NCBI GenBank assembly: GCA_963742725.1
Contig: CAVUMX010000001.1
Span: 186,001 to 250,000 of the forward strand
DNA: 64,000 nt
Source: CAVVAL01 sp963742725
GTDB taxonomy: Bacteria; Actinomycetota; Actinomycetes; Mycobacteriales; Cryptosporangiaceae
Direction of reading: 5' to 3'
Shown piece by piece: positions 27,790-35,277 of the stretch (positions are counted from its first letter, which is position 1; every line of letters begins with the position of its first letter). The position numbers and the translations under genes are program-made. Under the pieces are notes generated by a model. It saw only the letters and a program-made list of their open reading frames with translations, had not been told where the DNA came from and searched no databases.

Positions 27790-27953
27790 GGGTCTGTTTC
27801 GAAGTCCCTGGTCGAGCGAGGCGTGTTCCAGCCGGCGATCCGGCAAGGCGGAGGTTCGTCCGGATGCGTTTCTTGTATCCGGGCGGAGCGACAACGCCGC
27901 CGGGCGTCGTCTGGGACGCGGCGCAGCCGGCAGAGGGACTTCGAAACAGACCC
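27790..27953. mobile_element. 164-bp MITE with 20-bp perfect terminal inverted repeats
   Basis: The ends 27790-27809 (gggtctgtttcgaagtccct) and 27934-27953 are exact inverted repeats, flanked on both sides by TA (27788-27789 and 27954-27955). The interior has no open frame of a transposase. This is a non-autonomous element, probably mobilised by an IS5/IS630-like transposase that duplicates TA. Its right end forms part of the stop codon of the neighbouring GNAT gene. Confidence 0.88.
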
Positions 27954-28501
27954 TAGCCCTTGGCGGGCAGCTCGTCGGCGAGGAGGGACCAGACCTCGGC
28001 GTCGAGCAGCTTGCCGTTGAACGGGAACGCCTGGCGCAGTACGCCGTCCCGCGTCATGCCGAGTCGTTCGGCGACGGCGATGCTGCGCTTGTTGTGCGGG
28101 ACGCAACGCCATTCGATCCGGTTCATGCCCCTCTCCTGGACCGCCCACCGGATCATCGCCTGGCACGCGCGGGTGACGATGCCGCGCCCTTCGGCCTCCG
28201 GTGCCAGCCAGACGCCGACTTCGCAGGTGCGGGTCCGCACGTCGAAGACGCGGAACAGGCACCCGCCGACGAGGACGCCGTCCAGCCAGATCGAGTACAG
28301 GTAGCGCGTGCCGGCGGCCTGCCCGTCGGCGTAGTTCTGGAGGAAGGCGCGGGCGCCCGCGGTGTCGGTGATCGAGGTCGCCCAGGGGAGCCACGGCGCC
28401 AGATGGTCGCGGTTCGCCGCGATGTGGTCGGCGAAGGCGTCGGCCTGCCACGGCTCGAAGGGCCGGATCTCAGCGCCGTCGCCGAGCGGAACCGTGAACA
28501 T
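27953..28501 (-). CDS. GNAT acetyltransferase, RimJ/RimL-like
   Basis: A 182-residue N-acetyltransferase. It opens MFTVPLGDGAEIRPFEPWQADAFADHI and has the acetyl-CoA-binding loop EAEGRGIVTRACQAM plus the RimL-type WRCVPHNKRSIAVAERLGM. Likely substrates are a protein N-terminus or a small amine. The ATG at 28501 has a GGGGAGGG site. The stop TAG is made of the TA target duplication plus the first G of the MITE, so the true C-terminus may have been altered by the insertion. Confidence 0.85.
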   Translation of the reverse strand: MFTVPLGDGAEIRPFEPWQADAFADHIAANRDHLAPWLPWATSITDTAGARAFLQNYADGQAAGTRYLYSIWLDGVLVGGCLFRVFDVRTRTCEVGVWLAPEAEGRGIVTRACQAMIRWAVQERGMNRIEWRCVPHNKRSIAVAERLGMTRDGVLRQAFPFNGKLLDAEVWSLLADELPAKG

Positions 28502-28550
28502 GTGCCCTCCCCGAGGTACATAACAAACGTTCGGTACGTAGTATAGGCAC
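28502..28550. promoter_or_regulatory. Divergent promoter/operator region between GNAT and TetR genes
   Basis: Only 49 bases separate the two starts. This AT-rich island contains acgttcggtacgt (acgt arms around five bases, 28528-28540) and a TAGTAT hexamer 7 bases before the TetR GTG. This fits a leaderless transcript and an operator by which the TetR protein would control both genes. Confidence 0.5.
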
Positions 28551-29135
28551 GTGCCCGCCAGGACCGACCACGACGCCCGCCGCCGCGACGTCTCCGAAGC
28601 GGTGTGGCGGGTGCTGGCCGTCCACGGCTTCGGCGGGCTGACCCTGCGCGCGGTCGCCGCCGAGATGGGGGCCAGCACCGGCCTGCTCACGCACTACTTC
28701 CCGTCCAAGCAGGCGTTGGTGCGGCACGCGCTCGACGTGGCGGAGGAACGCACCGCGTCCCGTCCCCGCAAGACGCCGAGCGCTCCTGGGCTGGCGGCGC
28801 TCCGCGCGGCGCTGCTCGACGTCCTGCCGCTCACGCCGGACAGCGCGGCCATGAACAAGGTGTGGGTCAGCTCCTGGGACGGCGCTCTCGCCGACACCGC
28901 CCGCCACGACGGGCAACGCGCCCGGTACCAGCGCTGGCGCTCTCAGTTGCGTCCGCATGTCGTGGCCGCGCAGGAACGCGGGGAACTGCCGCCGGCGGAC
29001 ACCGACGACGTCGTGGCCGGCGCGGCCGCGTTCGCCCACGGGCTCGTCGTCCACGCCCTCTTCGACCCCGACGCGTACCCCCCGGACCGCCAGGTCGCCC
29101 TCCTCGACCGCTACCTGGCGACGCTCAGGCGTTGA
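28551..29135 (+). CDS. TetR/AcrR-family transcriptional regulator (BetI-like C-terminus)
   Basis: A 194-residue regulator with an N-terminal helix-turn-helix (residues 13-58, VSEAVWRVLAVHGFGGLTLRAVAAEMG, then STGLLTHYFPSKQALV). The ligand-binding C-terminal domain resembles TetR_C_6. The GTG start is almost leaderless. It is divergent from the GNAT gene and likely represses it. It overlaps the convergent methyltransferase end by 11 bases. Confidence 0.85.
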   Translation: MPARTDHDARRRDVSEAVWRVLAVHGFGGLTLRAVAAEMGASTGLLTHYFPSKQALVRHALDVAEERTASRPRKTPSAPGLAALRAALLDVLPLTPDSAAMNKVWVSSWDGALADTARHDGQRARYQRWRSQLRPHVVAAQERGELPPADTDDVVAGAAAFAHGLVVHALFDPDAYPPDRQVALLDRYLATLRR

Positions 29136-29862
29136 CCGTCCGGTACACGGAGATGTGGTCCTTGCTGTCGGAGTCGAACGGGCGCCGATGCCAGTCGGCG
29201 TATCTCTCGGCGAGCCGGAAACCGGCCTGATCCGCCAGCTCGTCCATCTGGTCCGGCCAGCAGTACCGCATGGCGAAGGGCTTCAGGTGCACACCCTCGC
29301 TGTCGAACGTGATGGTCTGGCGGATGAACCGTTGGGCGGGCCGGTCGTAGCGGTGCAGCCTGATGGTGGCGGAATCCTCGGTCACGGCGCGCACCTGGAC
29401 CTGCTCGTCCCGAGCGAAGTCGGCCGGATCGGGGACGAACGCCTCCAGGACGAACGCGCCACCCGGCGCCAGCACCCGGGCGACGTTGCGGAAGCAGTCC
29501 GCCTGCCGCTCGGCGTCGACGAGATTGAACAGCGTGTTGAACACCAGGTACACCAGGCGAAACGGGCCGGCCACCGGCACGTCGGCCATGTCACCGATCG
29601 CCACCGGGATCTCGGTGCCGCCCGGCTTGGCGCGCATCCGCGCCACCATCTCCTCGGACGCCTCGACGCCCTCCACGACGACACCGCGTGCGGCCAGGGG
29701 CAGCGCGACGCGACCAGTGCCGATCGCGAGTTCCAGAACCGGACCGCCCTCGGCCAGCCCGGCCAGGAACTCCGCCGCCGGCGCCGGGTCTGGGTTGGCG
29801 CCAGCGTCGTAGTCGGCGGCCCACTGCCGCCCGAAGAGTGCGGGATCATCGAATACCGACAT
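29125..29862 (-). CDS. Class I SAM-dependent methyltransferase
   Basis: A 245-residue methyltransferase starting MSVFDDPALFGRQWAADYDAG. Motif I is VLELAIGTGRVALPLAARG, then VEGVEASEEMVARMRA and an acid/aromatic loop GDMADVPVAGPFRLVYLVFNTLFN. The pattern fits a small-molecule methyltransferase with a lid. I chose the ATG at 29862 over one 11 codons upstream for its fit to the family and a GGAGG-like site. Confidence 0.82.
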   Translation of the reverse strand: MSVFDDPALFGRQWAADYDAGANPDPAPAAEFLAGLAEGGPVLELAIGTGRVALPLAARGVVVEGVEASEEMVARMRAKPGGTEIPVAIGDMADVPVAGPFRLVYLVFNTLFNLVDAERQADCFRNVARVLAPGGAFVLEAFVPDPADFARDEQVQVRAVTEDSATIRLHRYDRPAQRFIRQTITFDSEGVHLKPFAMRYCWPDQMDELADQAGFRLAERYADWHRRPFDSDSKDHISVYRTVNA

Positions 29863-30033
29863 CGAACGGCCTCCTCGCGCCTGGATGCCCGTCACGACAA
29901 CAGATCCCCGACGGCGGCGGCAACTGCTTTACCACGGCCGAGGTGGCCCGCTCAGAAGCCCCTGCCGCCATCCATGGCTAATTCAGGGCGAACGAACTTA
30001 TGGTCTAAAGATGCAGAGTCTGGCGGCACTGCG

Positions 30034-30867
30034 ATGACGACCACGATCGACGTGGATGGCACGCGGGCACCGGCGCCCGAGGAACCGGCCGCGCCGAAGC
30101 GCCGGCGGAAGTTACTGGTCGGCGCCGCCCTGGCCTGGGCTCTGGCGATCACCGCCCTGGTGCTCGTCCGCGGCGGCGACGCGAAGTCGCCGCTCGCCGT
30201 GCCGTCGGCCTCGCCGTCCGCGGACGACGTACCGCTGACCGTGCCCGAGGTCTACCAGACGCTGCTGCCCTCGGTGGTGCTGATCCACACGGCCCGCGCC
30301 GGGACGTCCGCGAACGCGAAGACCATGGCCGCGTCGGCGACCGGCACGGGCGTGATCGTCAACGCGGACGGGGTCATCCTCACAGCGGCGCACGTGGTCG
30401 AGGGCGCCGACGCCATCAAGGTCACCTATGCCGACGGCACGGCGTCGGCAGCTCGGGTCGCGATGGCGGACGCCAAGCGGGACATCGCCGCGCTGACCCC
30501 GGCGAAGTTGCCGGAGACGGTCGTGCCGGCGGTCCTCGGCGGCGGCCTCGCGGTCGGCGACGACGTGGTGGCGATCGGCAACCCGCTCGGGCTGACCGGG
30601 AGCACCACGAGCGGCGTCGTGTCCGGCCTCGGTCGGGTCGCCCGGGGCGAGACCCGCGACATCGCCGGACTCATCCAGTTCGACGCGGCGGTCAACCCGG
30701 GCAGCTCAGGCGGACCGCTCGTCAACGACCGCGCACAGGTGGTCGGCGTCATCGTGGCGCTGGCCAACCCCACGGACGCGGGCACGTTCATCGGCATCGG
30801 CTTCGCGGTCCCGATCGGGGTTGCGATCGGCGCCGGCGAGGGCGACGGACGGGTGCCCCCGCTGTGA
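30034..30867 (+). CDS. Membrane-anchored trypsin-like serine protease (HtrA-type, no PDZ)
   Basis: A 277-residue protein. Cytoplasmic KRRRK precedes one membrane helix (about 27-46). The protease domain on the outside has the triad H120 (LTAAHVVEG), D150 (AKRDIAAL) and S225 (NPGSSGGPL). HtrA proteins normally carry PDZ domains after this; here the chain stops about 40 residues beyond the serine. Codon 27, at the start of the helix, is the rare TTA. Its stop overlaps an alternative GTG start of the MoxR gene, so the two are one operon. Confidence 0.87.
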   Translation: MTTTIDVDGTRAPAPEEPAAPKRRRKLLVGAALAWALAITALVLVRGGDAKSPLAVPSASPSADDVPLTVPEVYQTLLPSVVLIHTARAGTSANAKTMAASATGTGVIVNADGVILTAAHVVEGADAIKVTYADGTASAARVAMADAKRDIAALTPAKLPETVVPAVLGGGLAVGDDVVAIGNPLGLTGSTTSGVVSGLGRVARGETRDIAGLIQFDAAVNPGSSGGPLVNDRAQVVGVIVALANPTDAGTFIGIGFAVPIGVAIGAGEGDGRVPPL

Positions 30868-30887
30868 CCATCCCAGAGGACGGATCC

Positions 30888-31892
30888 ATGACCCAGCACC
30901 TGCATGGCGCCGAGTCCGCGCCGGCGTCGGCCAGTCCGATCGAGAAGGTGCTCTACGAGGTCAAGAAGACCATCGTGGGGCAGGACCTGCTGCTCGAACG
31001 GCTGATCGTGGCGCTGCTCGCCCGCGGGCACATCCTGGTCGAAGGCGTACCCGGCCTGGCCAAGACGCTCGCGGTGAAGTCCCTCGCAGAGGCCATCGGC
31101 GGGGATTTCCACCGCGTGCAGTTCACGCCCGACCTGGTGCCCGCCGACATCCTCGGCACCCGGGTCTACCACCAGCCGACCGGCACGTTCCAGGTCTCGC
31201 TCGGACCGGTCTTCACCAACCTGCTGCTCGCCGACGAGATCAACCGGGCGCCGGCCAAGGTCCAGAGCGCGCTGCTGGAGGTCATGCAGGAACGGCAGGT
31301 CACCATCGGACGGGAAACCCACCCGGCGCCGAACCCGTTCCTGGTGATGGCCACCCAGAACCCGATCGAGTCCGAGGGCACCTATCCGCTGCCCGAGGCC
31401 CAGATCGACCGCTTCATGATGAAGGTGGTCGTCGGGTACCCCAGCACCACCGAGGAGTTCGTCGTCGTCGAGCGGGCGCTCGCCCCGGCCCACACGATCC
31501 AGGCCCTCATCGACCCGGAGACGCTGGTAGGGCTCCAGCAGGAGGCCGACCGCGTCTACGTCGACCCGTCGCTGATCGAGTACGCGGTGCAGCTTGCCCA
31601 CGCCAGCCGCGAGCCCGGCCAGGTAGGCCTCACCGACCTGGCCCGCTACGTGTCCTACGGTGCCAGCCCCCGCGCCTCGATCAGCCTGGTGCTCGCCGCC
31701 CGCGCCCTCGCCTACATCCGCGGCCGGGACTACGTCGTTCCCGCCGACGTCACCGACCTCGCCCTGGACGTGCTGCGCCACCGCCTCGTCCTGTCCTACG
31801 AGGCCCTCTCCGACGAGGTGACCGCGGACCTGATCCTGTCGAAGATCCTGGCCAACGCGCCGGTCCCGGAGACCGCCGGCCGGAGCGGCTGA
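30888..31892 (+). CDS. MoxR-family AAA+ ATPase
   Basis: A 334-residue AAA+ ATPase with Walker A GVPGLAKT (residues 53-60), Walker B LLLADEIN (112-119), sensor 1 MATQNPIE and a C-terminal lid domain. MoxR proteins act as chaperones that assemble or activate partners with von Willebrand A domains, which are encoded directly downstream. I chose the ATG at 30888 with AGAGGA upstream; the GTG at 30864, overlapping the protease stop, is an alternative. Confidence 0.92.
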   Translation: MTQHLHGAESAPASASPIEKVLYEVKKTIVGQDLLLERLIVALLARGHILVEGVPGLAKTLAVKSLAEAIGGDFHRVQFTPDLVPADILGTRVYHQPTGTFQVSLGPVFTNLLLADEINRAPAKVQSALLEVMQERQVTIGRETHPAPNPFLVMATQNPIESEGTYPLPEAQIDRFMMKVVVGYPSTTEEFVVVERALAPAHTIQALIDPETLVGLQQEADRVYVDPSLIEYAVQLAHASREPGQVGLTDLARYVSYGASPRASISLVLAARALAYIRGRDYVVPADVTDLALDVLRHRLVLSYEALSDEVTADLILSKILANAPVPETAGRSG

Positions 31893-31895
31893 CCC

Positions 31896-32819
31896 ATGAC
31901 TGCGCCCCCCGACCGGTTACTGCGGCGCCTGGAATGGCGACTGGGCCGCCGCCTCGACGGGCGTCTCCAGGGCACCTACCGCACGGTGTGGCGCGGCGCC
32001 GGCATCGACTTCACCGACCTGCGCGCCTACACGCCGGAGGACGACGTCCGGCACATCGACTGGAACGTGACGGCGCGCCTCGACGAGCCGTACGTCCGGC
32101 AGTACACCGAGGACCGGGAGTTGACCGCCTGGCTCGTCGTCGACCGCTCCGCCTCGATGCGCTTCGGCCGGTCGCCCAGCGCGGGCAGTTCCGCCGCCGC
32201 CGGCGCCGGTCAGGGCAAGGAGGCCGTCGCGACCGAGCTGGCGGTCAGCCTGAGCCAGCTGATCGCGCAGGGCGGCAACCGGGTCGGCGCGATCCTCTAC
32301 GACAACCGCGCCCACCAGGTGATCCCACCGCGCACCGGCCGCGACCAGGTCCTCCGCATCGCGCGCGAGCTGATGCGCCCGCAGGCCGCCACCGGCCCGG
32401 GCGCGACCACCGACCTGACCGCGATGCTGCACCTGGCCGCCGCGACCACCGCCCGCCGCCGCAGTCTGGTCTTCGTCATGTCCGACTTCATCGGCGACCC
32501 CGGCTGGGAGCGTCCGCTGACCAGGCTCGCCCACAGGCACGAGGTCGTGGTGGTCCGCGTGGTCGACCCGGCCGAGCGGGAGCTGCCCGACCTCGGCCTG
32601 ATCCTGGTCGAGGACGCGGAGACGGGCGAGCAGCTCCTCGTCGACGCCAGTGACCCGCTGCTGCGCGGCCGGCTCGCCGCCCAGGTGGGCGCCCGCGAGG
32701 AGGCGCTGGCGGAAGGCATGCGGCATGCCGGGGTCGACGCCCACCACGTCAGCACCGACCAGGACATGATCGCCGCGCTCGTCGGCATGGTCCGTCGCTC
32801 GGGACGGAGGCGCCGGTGA
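31896..32819 (+). CDS. DUF58 protein of a MoxR/VWA operon
   Basis: A 307-residue DUF58 protein. The family block DFTDLRAYTPEDDVRHIDWNVTAR is followed by a VWA-like fold (AWLVVDRSASMRFG, DxSxS-type metal site). A low-complexity insertion SPSAGSSAAAGAGQGKE interrupts it. No membrane helix is evident. DUF58 proteins act with MoxR in envelope processes whose detail is unknown. Codon 8 is TTA. It starts three bases after the MoxR stop. Confidence 0.88.
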   Translation: MTAPPDRLLRRLEWRLGRRLDGRLQGTYRTVWRGAGIDFTDLRAYTPEDDVRHIDWNVTARLDEPYVRQYTEDRELTAWLVVDRSASMRFGRSPSAGSSAAAGAGQGKEAVATELAVSLSQLIAQGGNRVGAILYDNRAHQVIPPRTGRDQVLRIARELMRPQAATGPGATTDLTAMLHLAAATTARRRSLVFVMSDFIGDPGWERPLTRLAHRHEVVVVRVVDPAERELPDLGLILVEDAETGEQLLVDASDPLLRGRLAAQVGAREEALAEGMRHAGVDAHHVSTDQDMIAALVGMVRRSGRRRR

Positions 32820-33787
32820 CCTTCCTCTACCCGGTGGTGATCGCCGCCGCCGTGCTGGTGACCGCGGCCGCGATCGCCGGCTACGTCGCACTCCACCGCC
32901 GCCGCGTGGCCGCGCTGGCCGCCGCCGGCTTCGGCACCCTCACCGGTGGCGGTGCGCTGCGGCGCCACCTGCCCTACGCGTTGCTGCTGGCCGCCTTGCC
33001 GATCCTGCTGGTCGGCATGGCCCGGCCGCACGCCGACGTCGCCGTCCCCCGGGTCGCCGGCACGGTGATGCTCGCGTTCGACATCTCCAACAGCATGTCC
33101 GCCGACGACATGGCCCCGACCCGGCTCGGCGCCGCCCAGGCCGCCGCGACCAGCTTCGTCGAGGGGCAGCCGGACTCCGTCGACGTCGGTGTCCTGATCT
33201 TCGGCGAACAGGCGTTGCTGACCCAGGAACCGACCGACGACCACGCCGCCGCTCTGGCCGCGATCGGCAGGCCCTCGGCCAGCGGCGGTACCTCGCTCGG
33301 GCAGGCGATCCTCGTCGCGCTCGGCACGATCACCGGTAAACCGGTCAGCCTGCCGTCCGACGGCACGACCGCCACCACGGACGACCTCGGCTACTGGCCC
33401 TGGGCGTCGATCGTCATCTTCTCCGACGGCCAGGACACCGGCGGTCCGGACGTCGAGGCCGCCGCCGAACTGGCCGCCGCCGCCGGCGTCCGCATCCACA
33501 CGGTCGGGGTCGGCACCACCAGGGGCGACACCGTCGAGGTCGACGGCTACCAGATGGCCACCGCGCTCGACGAAGGGCTGCTGACCGCGGTCGCGCAGAC
33601 CACCGGCGGCACCTACCACCAGGCCGGCGACGCGGACGCGCTGGCCGACACGACCAAGGCGATCGACCTGCGTCTGACCACCGAGAAGCAGCCGCTCGAG
33701 CTGACCGGTCCGTTCGCCGGCGCCGCCCTGCTGCTCCTGACGCTCGGCGGCCTGCTGGGCGTCCGCTGGCACGGAAGGATCGTCTGA
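32816..33787 (+). CDS. Membrane von Willebrand factor A protein (BatA-like)
   Basis: A 323-residue protein with two N-terminal membrane helices (about 4-26, 52-69), a VWA domain with metal-ion site DISNS (residues 89-93), and a C-terminal helix (about 298-318). The GTG start overlaps the DUF58 stop by four bases. Such proteins display a VWA domain outside the membrane for partner binding, in complex with MoxR-dependent assemblies. Confidence 0.88.
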   Translation: MTFLYPVVIAAAVLVTAAAIAGYVALHRRRVAALAAAGFGTLTGGGALRRHLPYALLLAALPILLVGMARPHADVAVPRVAGTVMLAFDISNSMSADDMAPTRLGAAQAAATSFVEGQPDSVDVGVLIFGEQALLTQEPTDDHAAALAAIGRPSASGGTSLGQAILVALGTITGKPVSLPSDGTTATTDDLGYWPWASIVIFSDGQDTGGPDVEAAAELAAAAGVRIHTVGVGTTRGDTVEVDGYQMATALDEGLLTAVAQTTGGTYHQAGDADALADTTKAIDLRLTTEKQPLELTGPFAGAALLLLTLGGLLGVRWHGRIV

Positions 33788-34893
33788 TGTCGCTGAGCTG
33801 GCCGTGGGCGCTCGTCGCGCTGCTGGCCGTGCCGTTGCTGCTGGTGGCCCGGTGGTGGTTGAACCGGCGCCGCAAGCGGTCCGCGGTCACCGTGTCCAGC
33901 ATCGCGCTGATCCGCGCCGCCCTGCCCGGACCCACGTCGTGGCGCCGCCGTATCCCCGTCTACCTCTTCCTCGCCGGGCTGCTCGCGCTGGCCGGCGGCC
34001 TGGCCCGGCCACACGCGTCCGTGGCCGTACCGGCGAGCAACACCTCGATGCTGCTGGCGATCGACGTCTCCGGCTCCATGTGCACCACCGACATCGCGCC
34101 CAACCGGCTCGCCGTGGCCAGCGACGCGGCCCGCGAGTTCATCAAGGCCCAGGACAGCGGCACCAGGATCGGCCTCGTCGCCTTCTCGGGAATCGCCGGT
34201 CTCCTCGTGCCCCCGACCACCGACAAGGACGCCCTGCTCGACGCCATCGACAACCTCAAGACCGCCAGGGGGACGGCGATCGGCCAGGCGATCCTGACCT
34301 CCATCGACGCGATCGCCGAGAGCAACCCGAACGTCGCCGCCACCGGGGTCGACCTCGACGACGCCGCCCCCAACGCCGGCGTCACCCACCAGCCCGACAC
34401 GATCGTCGTCCTCACCGACGGCTCCAACACCACCGGCGTCGAGCCGGTGACCGCCGCCGAGCAGGCCGCCGCCCGCGGCCTGCGGGTCTACACGATCGGA
34501 TTCGGCACCACCGAGCCCGCCCAGATGATGTGCACCCCCGACCAGATCAGTGGCGGCTCCAGCTTCGGCCAGGGCCCGCGCGGCTTCACGGGCGGGGGCT
34601 TCGGCCGCAACCGCGAGATCGACGAGGAGACGCTGACCCAGGTCGCGGACGTCTCCGGTGGGCGCTACTTCCGGGCGGAAGACGCCGGCGAGCTGTCCGA
34701 CGTCCTCACCGACCTGCCTCGGGAGTTCGGCCTGCACACGCAGGACGTCGAGATCACCGCCTGGTTCGTCCTCGCCGGAGGGCTCCTGGCATTCGCCGGC
34801 GCCGGACTCGCCCTGTGGTGGAACCGTGCGCCCGCGCTACGGGCTCCGCCAGGCACGGGTCCGGATGCCGGTCCGCACGGGAATCCGCGTTGA
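33787..34893 (+). CDS. Membrane von Willebrand factor A protein (BatB-like)
   Basis: A 368-residue paralogue of the upstream protein, with the same layout: helices at about 5-25 and 57-73, metal site DVSGS (residues 93-97), C-terminal helix near 325-345. It contains a Gly/Phe-rich loop (FGQGPRGFTGGGFGRN) absent from its partner. It starts one base inside the previous stop. Two tandem VWA membrane proteins after MoxR and DUF58 is the Bat-type arrangement. Confidence 0.88.
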   Translation: MSLSWPWALVALLAVPLLLVARWWLNRRRKRSAVTVSSIALIRAALPGPTSWRRRIPVYLFLAGLLALAGGLARPHASVAVPASNTSMLLAIDVSGSMCTTDIAPNRLAVASDAAREFIKAQDSGTRIGLVAFSGIAGLLVPPTTDKDALLDAIDNLKTARGTAIGQAILTSIDAIAESNPNVAATGVDLDDAAPNAGVTHQPDTIVVLTDGSNTTGVEPVTAAEQAAARGLRVYTIGFGTTEPAQMMCTPDQISGGSSFGQGPRGFTGGGFGRNREIDEETLTQVADVSGGRYFRAEDAGELSDVLTDLPREFGLHTQDVEITAWFVLAGGLLAFAGAGLALWWNRAPALRAPPGTGPDAGPHGNPR

Positions 34894-34919
34894 CGGGCTC
34901 TCCCGGAGGGACGGCGCGT

Positions 34920-35213
34920 ATGCGCACACGGCTGGGCCGAGCCGGTACCGGGCGGACAACGTGGCCACCAGGCCCCACGGATCCCGGCGTTCGCCGCCGA
35001 GCTCGACCCGAACATCGCGCAGAGCCTGGGCTGTACTTCATCGGCCTGTTCTTCCTGTCCACGGGGGCCTCGTCGTTGATCGGCGGCGTCGGCAGGGACG
35101 CGCGACACATCGCCCGGCACCTCGCCTCGCAGCGCGCCGACAGTGCGACGGATCACAGTCCCAGCAGCGCCCCGCAACAGACCGTGCCGTTGAACGGAAC
35201 GACCGCGCACTAG
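34920..35213 (+). CDS. Possible small membrane protein at the end of the VWA operon
   Basis: A 97-residue frame with GGAGGG upstream of the ATG. A single hydrophobic stretch (GLYFIGLFFLSTGASSLIGGV, about residues 39-59) separates an Arg/Pro-rich N-terminus from a polar tail. I know no homologue. It could be the last gene of the operon or a chance frame; the membrane-like stretch and ribosome-binding site favour real coding. Confidence 0.4.
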   Translation: MRTRLGRAGTGRTTWPPGPTDPGVRRRARPEHRAEPGLYFIGLFFLSTGASSLIGGVGRDARHIARHLASQRADSATDHSPSSAPQQTVPLNGTTAH

Positions 35214-35277
35214 GTCGACCATCGCGTGTCACCGTCCGACGGCCGACCGGGAGAGCCGTCGAATCGGGAGACTGTTG

